In this document: positions 1 through 4,519 of the stretch, in pieces
Layout of the letters: the number at the start of each line of letters is the position of its first letter
Position numbering within the stretch: the first letter of the stretch is position 1
NCBI GenBank assembly: GCA_964357385.1
Contig: CAYHKW010000043.1
Span: 1-9,080, forward strand
Origin: JAHFJA01 sp964357385
GTDB taxonomy: Bacteria > Patescibacteriota > Patescibacteriia > JACQRZ01
Length of the DNA: 9,080 bases
Reading direction: 5' to 3'
Notes under the pieces: generated by a model
The model's input: only the letters and a program-made list of their open reading frames with translations
The model's database searches: none
What the model was told of the DNA's origin: nothing
Program-made: the position numbers and the translations under genes

Positions 1-1026
1 CATGCTCGTGATTTGGGGGTTCGCATGATTATTCTCAGCGGTGATGCACCGGATGTTGTGGGGTATGTGGCGACGAAAGTAGGGCTCATTCCTCATAGTA
101 CATCAGTTGTTACCGGTGAAGCGTTTTCTCAAATGACCGCCTCGCAGCAATATGAGGTATTGTCGCGGCCGGTGGCATTTGCGCGAGTGATGCCGCTGCA
201 AAAGCTTGAGATTATTGAGCGGTTTAAACATCTGGGGCATGTGGTAGCGTTTTTGGGAGATGGATTTAACGACGCTCCGGGATTGCGGCTTGCTCATGTG
301 GGGTTGGCGGTGAATAACGCATCAGAAATGGCAAAAGACAGCGCACCGATTATTTTGACGCAAAAAGATTTGGGATCGATTATTCTCGGGATCAAAGAGG
401 GGCGTATGGTATTTTCCAATACGATCAAGTACGTCCGTGCCACATTGACGTCAAACATGGGAAATTTTTATGCTCTTGCATTTGCAACCCTTACCTTGCC
501 ATGGCTTCCTTTGTTGCCGGTGCAGATTTTATTATTAAACCTCTTCACTGATGGACCAATGGTGGCGATTGCCGCTGATCGGCACGATAACGTGGTAGGA
601 ACCAAGCCGCAGCGTTACCATGTGCGCGATATCATTGTGGTGGCGCTGTTGTTGGGGTCGGTAAGCACGATGTTTGATTTTGCATTCTTTGGGTATTTTG
701 TCGGGCAAGGTCAGGAAGTGCTTCGGACAATGTGGTTCATGGGATCGTCGTTGACTGAACTTATCTTGTTGTTTTCCATTCGTACCATGCGTCCGTTTTG
801 GCGCGCCGTACCCCCTGCTCCAATCCTGGTGTTTCTTTCTCTTGTTGCGGCATTCTGTACGATAGCACTGCCCTTTACCCCTATAGGGCATTCGTGGTTA
901 GGGTTCACTACGCCATCATATAGCAACATGGTTGTGGTGGGGAGTCTGGTATTAGGATACTTTGTGGTTACTGAGATTGCGAAGTTGCTTACCGGGCTTT
1001 TTATTCATGAGGGTGGCAAAAAGTAG
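1..1026 (+). CDS. P-type cation-transporting ATPase, C-terminal part (Mg2+/P3B-like), 5' end outside window
   Basis: This is the last 341 residues of an integral membrane pump that moves a cation across the cytoplasmic membrane using ATP. The frame is open from base 1, so the gene begins upstream. The TTG at 13 lies inside the conserved ARDLGVRMIILSGD stretch and is not a real start. The hinge motif GDGFNDAP (bases 256-279) carries the Mg-binding Asp pair of the P domain. Downstream are the M5-M10 helices, including LLPVQILLLNLFTDGP, a WFMGSSLTELILLFSIRT segment and ALPF. The last two resemble MgtA-type (P3B) magnesium pumps as I remember them. The phosphorylation site DKTGT and the actuator domain would lie upstream and cannot be checked. 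The M6 NLFTDG motif is closer to P2A calcium pumps, so the ion is uncertain. The gene is followed after 23 bp by a glycosyltransferase gene with no terminator between them. Confidence 0.93.
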   Translation, partial: HARDLGVRMIILSGDAPDVVGYVATKVGLIPHSTSVVTGEAFSQMTASQQYEVLSRPVAFARVMPLQKLEIIERFKHLGHVVAFLGDGFNDAPGLRLAHVGLAVNNASEMAKDSAPIILTQKDLGSIILGIKEGRMVFSNTIKYVRATLTSNMGNFYALAFATLTLPWLPLLPVQILLLNLFTDGPMVAIAADRHDNVVGTKPQRYHVRDIIVVALLLGSVSTMFDFAFFGYFVGQGQEVLRTMWFMGSSLTELILLFSIRTMRPFWRAVPPAPILVFLSLVAAFCTIALPFTPIGHSWLGFTTPSYSNMVVVGSLVLGYFVVTEIAKLLTGLFIHEGGKK

Positions 1027-1049
1027 AAGAATCTGTTACGGTTTGGCAT

Positions 1050-1835
1050 ATGCTAATTCAAACACGCTCCATTTTGGGAGTGAAAATTCATCAAATTTCA
1101 TTAGAGCAACTACGAAAGCTTTGCATTGAATGGCTTGCTTCGACGATGTCGCATCATATTGTTACGGTCAATCCTGAATACGTAATGGCTGCACAGCGTG
1201 ATCGTTCCTTTGCGCAGATCCTCAATAGCGCCGATATTGCGATCGCTGATGGTGCAGGGATTGTGTTTGCATCAAAGTATTTGTATGGCGCGCAAGGTCA
1301 GCTTGTCCGGATCACTGGTACTGATTTTTGTTGGGATCTTGCGCAACTGTGTGCTCAAGAAGGGAAACGGATGTATTTGCTTGGGTCTCGGTCAGATGAG
1401 GTATTACAAAAAGCAGCTACTGCATTTCGTCGGGCATACCCAGAACTCAATATTGTGGGCATGCGGGGAGGGATTTCCGAGCAAGGAAGTAATGAGCCCT
1501 ACTTTAAAGAGTTTTTCAAAGAAGCAGAAATGCAAGCGCTGTTGGACGAGATCCGAGCGGTCGCACCTGATGTGTTGTTGGTGGCGTATGGTGCACCCAA
1601 GCAAGATGTTTGGATTGCGCAGCATCTCAAAGAACTTCCCTCAGTAAAAATTGCTATAGGGGTCGGGGGTGCGCTTGATTATGCAGCAGGGGTTGTCCCG
1701 CGCGCGTCAAGAGTTATACGTGCTCTGGGGCTTGAGTGGTTATTCCGACTTGCTGCTCAGCCGATTCGTCGATGGCGACGTATTGTTACCGCAACGATAG
1801 AATTTCCGTTGGCAGTGTTGCGAGCAAAACGTTAG
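1050..1835 (+). CDS. WecG/TagA/CpsF family glycosyltransferase
   Basis: This 261-aa protein matches the length and motif order of the GT26 family. Members transfer an N-acetylmannosamine-type sugar (ManNAc or ManNAcA) from UDP to a lipid-linked GlcNAc at the inner membrane face, in teichoic acid, enterobacterial common antigen or exopolysaccharide synthesis. Visible motifs are TVNPEYVMAAQ (39-49), IADGAGIV (65-72, with D67 at the position of the proposed catalytic Asp), RITGTD, KRMYLLGS, APDVLLVAYGAPKQDVWI and GVGGALDYAAGVVPRA. An Arg-rich tail (RRWRR) follows, of the kind that lets the related TagA sit on the membrane. The segment after RGGI (SEQGSNEPYFKEFFKEAE) seems longer than in typical relatives. 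The start at 1050 has no clear ribosome binding site, but the N-terminus fits the family. No other sugar genes are nearby, so the glycan is unknown; surface polysaccharide is an inference. Confidence 0.92.
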   Translation: MLIQTRSILGVKIHQISLEQLRKLCIEWLASTMSHHIVTVNPEYVMAAQRDRSFAQILNSADIAIADGAGIVFASKYLYGAQGQLVRITGTDFCWDLAQLCAQEGKRMYLLGSRSDEVLQKAATAFRRAYPELNIVGMRGGISEQGSNEPYFKEFFKEAEMQALLDEIRAVAPDVLLVAYGAPKQDVWIAQHLKELPSVKIAIGVGGALDYAAGVVPRASRVIRALGLEWLFRLAAQPIRRWRRIVTATIEFPLAVLRAKR

Positions 1836-1843
1836 TGGCGTAT

Positions 1844-1910
1844 GGGCTCTTAGGGTATTACACGGTCTGCGCCCCGGAAGTGCTCGCTTCGTGTAACACC
1901 CTAAGAGCCC
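1844..1910. repeat. long near-perfect inverted repeat (hairpin), possible terminator
   Basis: The arms at 1844-1864 and 1890-1910 are complementary at 20 of 21 positions (one A/C mismatch), around a 25-nt loop. The hairpin starts 8 bases after the glycosyltransferase stop and ends 21 bases before tsaB. A T-rich stretch follows, but its T5 run (1921-1925) lies about 10 nt beyond the stem, so this is not a textbook intrinsic terminator. It could be a terminator, a processing or stability hairpin, or the remnant of a small palindromic mobile repeat. I do not see another copy in the window. Confidence 0.7.
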
Positions 1911-1916
1911 TCAGTA

Positions 1917-1922
1917 TATATT
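1917..1922 (+). promoter_or_regulatory. possible -10 element for tsaB (near-leaderless)
   Basis: TATATT matches five of six bases of the sigma-70 -10 consensus. It sits 9 nt before the tsaB ATG, so a start about 7 nt downstream would give an almost leaderless mRNA. This would fit the lack of any Shine-Dalgarno sequence. No convincing -35 is visible because that region is the hairpin arm. The call is weak in such A/T-rich sequence. Confidence 0.25.
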
Positions 1923-1931
1923 TTTCTATTT

Positions 1932-2345
1932 ATGTATCTCATTATAAACACAGCATATAAAGACAAGGCGTGGGTTGCTCTCGCTGATGTGGCAGGGGTG
2001 GCAAGTGTGGTGTCAGTGGTACCGGAAGGTAATGGGCATATGGATCCGTTGATGGGGATTATTCGCGCACTCAAAGAAAACGGCATAGTTCTTGAGTCCC
2101 TCAAGGGAATTATCGTCAATAGCGGCCCAGGGACATTTTCTAGCTTGCGCAGTGGTATTGTTGTGGCAAATACCCTTTCCTTTAGTCTTTCTATTCCTGC
2201 TGTTGGTATCCCCATGCCTGATGAACGGCCGGTAGGTCAGACGGCAGCGTTGGGAATCATAGAGCTGAAAAAGAATCACATTAATACTATTGTTGTGCCG
2301 GAATACGGCAGTGAACCGAATATTTCTAAACCGAAAGAGAAGTAA
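1932..2345 (+). CDS. tsaB: TsaB-like tRNA t6A biosynthesis protein, shortened form
   Basis: TsaB is the inactive ASKHA-fold partner of TsaD in the cytoplasmic complex (TsaB-TsaD-TsaE) that makes N6-threonylcarbamoyladenosine at position 37 of ANN-decoding tRNAs. Here it has 137 residues, against about 230 in E. coli. The N-terminal ASKHA subdomain is visible: MYLIINTAY strand (1-9), a GHMDPLMGIIRALKENG helix (35-51) in place of the usual HSE motif, and SGPGTFSSLRSG (64-75) for the family GPGSFTGLRIG. The second subdomain is almost all missing. The last residues, PEYGSEPNISKPK (123-135), resemble the Y-x-R-E-P-x-x-x-K-P tail that ends full-length TsaB. The gene therefore looks compacted internally, not cut off. 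The stop is 1 base from the msrA start, so the two are probably co-transcribed. No ribosome binding site is visible. Confidence 0.8.
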   Translation: MYLIINTAYKDKAWVALADVAGVASVVSVVPEGNGHMDPLMGIIRALKENGIVLESLKGIIVNSGPGTFSSLRSGIVVANTLSFSLSIPAVGIPMPDERPVGQTAALGIIELKKNHINTIVVPEYGSEPNISKPKEK

Positions 2346-2346
2346 T

Positions 2347-2895
2347 ATGCCTACAGAAACCGCTATCTTCGGGGGAGGGTGCTTCTGGTGTACCGAAGCT
2401 GTGTTTAAAATGTTTCGCGGGGTGGTGTCAGTAATGCCAGGATATGCAGGAGGGGAGATGCTTAATCCAACGTACGAAGCGGTCTGTTCTGGTCAGACGG
2501 GCCATGCGGAGGTCATTCGTGTCGAATATGATCCTTCTATTATCTCTTATCGCAATCTGTTAACGATATTTTTTACTTCCCATGATTCCACCACACTCAA
2601 TCGTCAGGGTAATGATGTCGGAACCCAGTACCGCTCAATCATTCTGACCACCACCGACGAACAGAAAGAGGAGGCGACACGCTTTATCAAAGAGCTTGAA
2701 GAGACTTCAAAAGAGGGTGGGCGGATCACCACCGAAGTAAAACCGCTTGAACACTTTTATGAGGCGGAAGGGTATCATAAGGATTATTATGAAAAGAATT
2801 CCTCACAACCATACTGCCAAATCGTTATTAACCCCAAGCTTGAGAAGGCAAAGAAAGAACTCAAAGAGCTGCTCAAGACTCATGGGGAGGAATAG
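2347..2895 (+). CDS. msrA: Peptide-methionine (S)-S-oxide reductase MsrA
   Basis: This 182-aa cytoplasmic repair enzyme reduces the S epimer of methionine sulfoxide in proteins and free methionine, with thioredoxin-type reductants restoring it. The signature GGGCFWCTEAVF (9-20) contains the catalytic Cys12. Also present are PGYAGG, the SGQTGHAEVI motif, HDSTTLNRQGNDVGTQYRS, and the FYEAEGYHKDYY region near the C-terminus. A further Cys in QPYCQIV and one before SGQTGH are candidates for resolving cysteines. The start at 2347 was chosen over an in-frame ATG at 2290 because the family begins just before the Cys motif and the longer form would overlap tsaB by 56 bases. Only a weak purine run (AGAGAAG) precedes the ATG. 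The gene is followed by a strong terminator. The C-terminal tail is Lys/Glu-rich. Confidence 0.96.
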   Translation: MPTETAIFGGGCFWCTEAVFKMFRGVVSVMPGYAGGEMLNPTYEAVCSGQTGHAEVIRVEYDPSIISYRNLLTIFFTSHDSTTLNRQGNDVGTQYRSIILTTTDEQKEEATRFIKELEETSKEGGRITTEVKPLEHFYEAEGYHKDYYEKNSSQPYCQIVINPKLEKAKKELKELLKTHGEE

Positions 2896-2906
2896 CAGGA
2901 GACACC

Positions 2907-2935
2907 TTGACTTTTGTCTCAGAACACGGTAGTCT
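2907..2935 (+). promoter_or_regulatory. weak candidate promoter for the 2978 gene
   Basis: TTGACT (2907-2912) matches the -35 consensus at five of six bases. At 17-nt spacing the -10 position reads TAGTCT (2930-2935), which matches only three of six. It overlaps the terminator hairpin. It is the only promoter-like site between msrA and the next gene, so the cassette may depend on it, on readthrough, or on a promoter inside msrA. Confidence 0.22.
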
Positions 2936-2955
2936 GATGACCGTGTTCTTTATTT
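2921..2955 (+). terminator. Rho-independent terminator after msrA
   Basis: A perfect 10-bp stem (AGAACACGGT at 2921-2930 with ACCGTGTTCT at 2940-2949) encloses a 9-nt loop. It is followed at once by a T-rich run, TTATTTTT. It lies 25 bases after the msrA stop and should end the upstream transcript. Confidence 0.88.
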
Positions 2956-2965
2956 TTATAGGAGT

Positions 2966-2970
2966 GAGGT
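2966..2970 (+). promoter_or_regulatory. Shine-Dalgarno sequence for the 2978 gene
   Basis: GAGGT lies 7 nt before the ATG at 2978, preceded by a second GGAG at 2961-2964. This is a strong, well-spaced site. The contrast matters because the wecG-like, tsaB, mraZ, rsmH, ftsL-like, PBP and murF starts have no comparable site. Confidence 0.7.
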
Positions 2971-2977
2971 AATAGAA

Positions 2978-3457
2978 ATGATTAGAGTAGCAGACAAAAT
3001 GATCCAGCCCGGAACACGGTATCCATTGATTGTTCAGGACATACCAGAAGTAGAAATTATGAAGGAACTGGTAAGGGCGGGTCTAAAAGTCAAGAACGCT
3101 ATGTTCCGTGCGGGATTTCAATCACCAAGGATGCCTCAGTATGGGTCATGGGAGATTTATTTACGTCAACCTCAAGGGAAGGTATTTGAAGGCTTCCATG
3201 ATGCTACGTATCAGGAATTCTTGTTTTTTCTTTTGAGCTATTGGGACAAACTTGCCAGTCTGAGGGTTCTTACCAGAGGAGCTCTGGCGTTTCAGGGAGC
3301 GCCGCAGATTCCCGTTGTGACAACACAATATGGAATACAGCTTCTCACATATACTCCGCTTGCGAGTGGGCCTAATAATATAGAGTTGATGATCAACACC
3401 CCGATCGTTTTGCGACCTGATTCGTTGATCGTGCCTGAGGAATTGATGGTTCATTAA
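2978..3457 (+). CDS. hypothetical protein, 159 aa, first gene of an unknown two-gene cassette
   Basis: I do not recognise this protein. The 159-residue sequence has no cysteine and no signal peptide. A hydrophobic stretch around YQEFLFFLLSYW is not clean enough to call a membrane helix. The N-terminal part (MIQPGTRYPLIVQDIPEVEIMKELVRAGLKV) suggests a strand followed by a helix. The C-terminal half is rich in Val, Ile, Thr and Pro and looks beta-rich (PVVTTQYGIQLLTYTPL), which suggests a compact mixed or mainly beta fold, perhaps a small binding protein. The ATG at 2978 is supported by a GAGGT site at 7 nt; Met8 is an alternative without support. It follows the msrA terminator and is 30 bases from the next gene, with no terminator between them, so the two are probably co-transcribed. 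It is more A/T-rich than the flanking genes. No function is assigned. Confidence 0.72.
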   Translation: MIRVADKMIQPGTRYPLIVQDIPEVEIMKELVRAGLKVKNAMFRAGFQSPRMPQYGSWEIYLRQPQGKVFEGFHDATYQEFLFFLLSYWDKLASLRVLTRGALAFQGAPQIPVVTTQYGIQLLTYTPLASGPNNIELMINTPIVLRPDSLIVPEELMVH

Positions 3458-3468
3458 AAATTATATGT

Positions 3469-3480
3469 AAGGAAGGGGGG
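3469..3480 (+). promoter_or_regulatory. purine-rich ribosome binding site for the 3488 gene
   Basis: AAGGAAGGGGGG ends 7 nt before the ATG at 3488 and lies only 1 nt before the in-frame TTG at 3482. The spacing therefore decides in favour of the ATG start. Confidence 0.65.
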
Positions 3481-3487
3481 ATTGATA

Positions 3488-3751
3488 ATGATAGAGTGCT
3501 TGTGTGATTGCTGTGTTCATCAACGCAGACAATGGCTTATGTTAAAAATCCTAGCAGTAGTATTTGATGTAGGGTTGATGGTTAATATGATATGGATACT
3601 TTGGCAGGACAAGCAAATGTATCCTATGCAATTTTTTTTGCTTTTGATTCTTTGCTTCTACGGTTTCGTATTAGTTTTAGATGAAGACAATAGCCCAATA
3701 TCATTTTGGTTGGCCGAGGAATGTACTGAGACATGCTCATTGTGCAAATAA
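3488..3751 (+). CDS. small two-helix membrane protein with Cys clusters at both ends, unknown function
   Basis: I do not recognise this 87-aa protein. The N-terminus is MIECLCDCCVH (Cys 4, 6, 8, 9 and His 11), followed by basic residues (RR at 13-14). Two hydrophobic segments follow at about 17-39 and 47-64, joined by a short WQDKQMYP loop. The C-terminus is acidic and ends in ECTETCSLCK (Cys 79, 83, 86). A helical hairpin would place both ends on the same side. The basic N-terminal flank suggests the cytoplasm, so the two Cys clusters could jointly bind a metal such as zinc or an Fe-S centre; this is inference. The ATG at 3488 is chosen over TTG at 3482 because of the ribosome binding site. 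Two sampled 60-base lines in the gene are about one third G+C, against about one half in a sampled dcw line. A terminator lies 55 bases after its stop. Confidence 0.7.
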   Translation: MIECLCDCCVHQRRQWLMLKILAVVFDVGLMVNMIWILWQDKQMYPMQFFLLLILCFYGFVLVLDEDNSPISFWLAEECTETCSLCK

Positions 3752-3806
3752 GTGGGTCGACCGATTTTGGAATAGTAGCGACATTAAGATTTCAATATTT
3801 AAACAG

Positions 3807-3834
3807 CTCTCTGTAAAGAGAGTTTTTCTTTTTC
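3807..3834 (+). terminator. Rho-independent terminator after the unknown two-gene cassette
   Basis: CTCTCT (3807-3812) and AGAGAG (3817-3822) form a 6-bp stem around a GTAA tetraloop, followed directly by TTTTTCTTTTT. The stem is short, but the U-tract is long and immediate. It separates the cassette from the mraZ promoter. Confidence 0.8.
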
Positions 3835-3877
3835 TCAAAAATTCCCGAATACCAAAAGAGCCCTGTGTATAAACCAC

Positions 3878-3906
3878 TAGAAAAAGTACTTAAAGTGGTG
3901 TATAAT
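3878..3906 (+). promoter_or_regulatory. dcw operon promoter (PmraZ)
   Basis: A perfect -10 TATAAT (3901-3906) has a TAGAAA (3878-3883, four of six matches) at the ideal 17-nt spacing as its -35. Transcription would start near 3913, giving an mRNA leader of about 175 nt before mraZ. A second, weaker TATAAA lies upstream at 3868-3873. The position directly after a terminator and before mraZ supports it as the operon promoter. Confidence 0.7.
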
Positions 3907-3941
3907 ACCAATTGTGAGGTGAAAAGTGGGAGAAAGTGGGG
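3892..3941 (+). promoter_or_regulatory. putative MraZ operator: AAAGTGG boxes
   Basis: AAAGTGG occurs at 3892-3898, 3923-3929 and 3933-3939. The last two are exactly 10 bp apart, one helical turn, and can also be read as TGGGA-n5-TGGGG (3927-3941). Known MraZ sites are TGGGN repeats with 5-nt spacers in E. coli and AAAGTG(T/G) repeats in mycoplasmas, so these boxes fit both descriptions. The first box overlaps the -35/-10 spacer and the pair lies in the initially transcribed region, as expected for autoregulation by the MraZ encoded just downstream. Confidence 0.72.
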
Positions 3942-4087
3942 ATAAGCCTGCTGAATCAGTGCATAGTTCACCTCGAATAATACATAACGAACGGTTTCAT
4001 GCTCCAATTTGTGCTCCTGATGGTTCACCACAAGGACGTAGTACTCGGCTACGCTTCGGTTTTTGTTAACCAATTCCTCGCTTAGCT
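3913..4087 (+). other. mraZ mRNA leader region
   Basis: This stretch holds no confident gene. An 8-bp perfect inverted repeat, GAGGTGAA (3916-3923) and TTCACCTC (3967-3974), would loop out both downstream MraZ boxes in RNA. A short hairpin, CGTAG (4037-4041) with CTACG (4049-4053), is followed 6 nt later by T5 (4060-4064) and could act as a weak attenuator. No known riboswitch was recognised. No Shine-Dalgarno sequence precedes mraZ. Confidence 0.5.
3999..4085 (+). CDS. possible 28-codon leader ORF of mraZ
   Basis: An ATG at 3999 opens a 28-codon frame ending in TAG at 4083-4085, 2 nt before the mraZ ATG. The peptide (MLQFVLLMVHHKDVVLGYAS, then VFVNQFLA) is hydrophobic. Termination so close to the next start would allow translational coupling, which could compensate for the lack of an mraZ ribosome binding site. 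The ORF itself has no ribosome binding site, and an open frame of this length has roughly a one-in-four chance of arising at random, so it is only a candidate. Confidence 0.3.
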   Translation: MLQFVLLMVHHKDVVLGYASVFVNQFLA

Positions 4088-4519
4088 ATGTTTATCGGCG
4101 AGTACTATCACTCAGTTGATGAAAAGGGTCGCATGGCGGTACCGGTGAAGTACCGCAAAGAACTTTCAAAAGGAGCCGTGGTTACGAAGGGTTTAGAGAA
4201 TCATTTAGTTCTCTATACCGCAAAAGAATGGGAAAAGATTGCTGCTGAGGTGGCAGCACTTCCCATTACACAGTCCAATAATCGTGCATTCGCCCGACAC
4301 ATGCTTGCGGGGGCAATGGACGTTTCACTGGACAAACAAGGTCGGATTATTTTGCCAGACTATCTCCGAGCATATGGCAGCCTCGGGAAAAAAGTGGTCG
4401 TTGCGGGGTTATACAACCGCATCGAAATATGGTCTGAGGAAGTGTGGCAAACATACAAGAAGCATACAGAGAGCCAGAGCGAGCAAATCGCAGAGCAGCT
4501 CGGCGCACTCGGTATATGA
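4088..4519 (+). CDS. mraZ: Transcriptional regulator MraZ
   Basis: MraZ is a ring-forming DNA-binding protein of the SpoVT-AbrB fold that binds repeats upstream of its own gene and tunes the division/cell-wall operon. The 143-aa length and the canonical start MFIGEYYHSVDEKGRMAVP fit the family. Both internal repeats show the DxxxR signature: DEKGR near the N-terminus and DKQGRIILPDYLR in the second half. The start is certain because MFIGEY is the conserved N-terminus, although no Shine-Dalgarno sequence precedes it. It is the first confident gene of the operon and overlaps rsmH by 4 bases (ATGA). AAAGTGG boxes at its promoter indicate autoregulation. The C-terminal helix (SEEVWQTYKKHTESQSEQIAEQL) is typical. 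Confidence 0.97.
   Translation: MFIGEYYHSVDEKGRMAVPVKYRKELSKGAVVTKGLENHLVLYTAKEWEKIAAEVAALPITQSNNRAFARHMLAGAMDVSLDKQGRIILPDYLRAYGSLGKKVVVAGLYNRIEIWSEEVWQTYKKHTESQSEQIAEQLGALGI

Noticed and set aside
1844..1910. Integron attC site
   Set aside because: The arms lack a proper GTTRRRY/RYYYAAC core pair, and no integrase or cassette array is present.
1736..1960. 74-codon ORF across the long hairpin
   Set aside because: It overlaps the glycosyltransferase 3' end in another frame, spans the 1844-1910 hairpin and enters tsaB.
2290..2346. Upstream in-frame start for msrA
   Set aside because: It overlaps tsaB by 56 bases and adds residues not found in MsrA. The ATG at 2347 fits.
1903..3863. Shared AAGAGCCCT at 1903-1911 and 3855-3863 as a dispersed repeat
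   Set aside because: Nine bases with no extended similarity on either side is within chance for this length.
3681..3872. 63-codon + strand ORF overlapping the end of the small membrane protein
   Set aside because: It overlaps the 3488 gene in another frame and reads through the terminator hairpin and T-tract at 3807-3834.
3792..4073. Reverse-strand 93-codon ORF in the mraZ upstream region
   Set aside because: It runs through the cassette terminator, the mraZ promoter and the operator boxes, lacks a ribosome binding site and resembles no family I know. It is better explained as chance.
4444..4515. Upstream in-frame extension of rsmH
   Set aside because: It would add 24 residues unlike any RsmH and sit inside mraZ. 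The ATG at 4516 gives the family N-terminus and an ATGA overlap.
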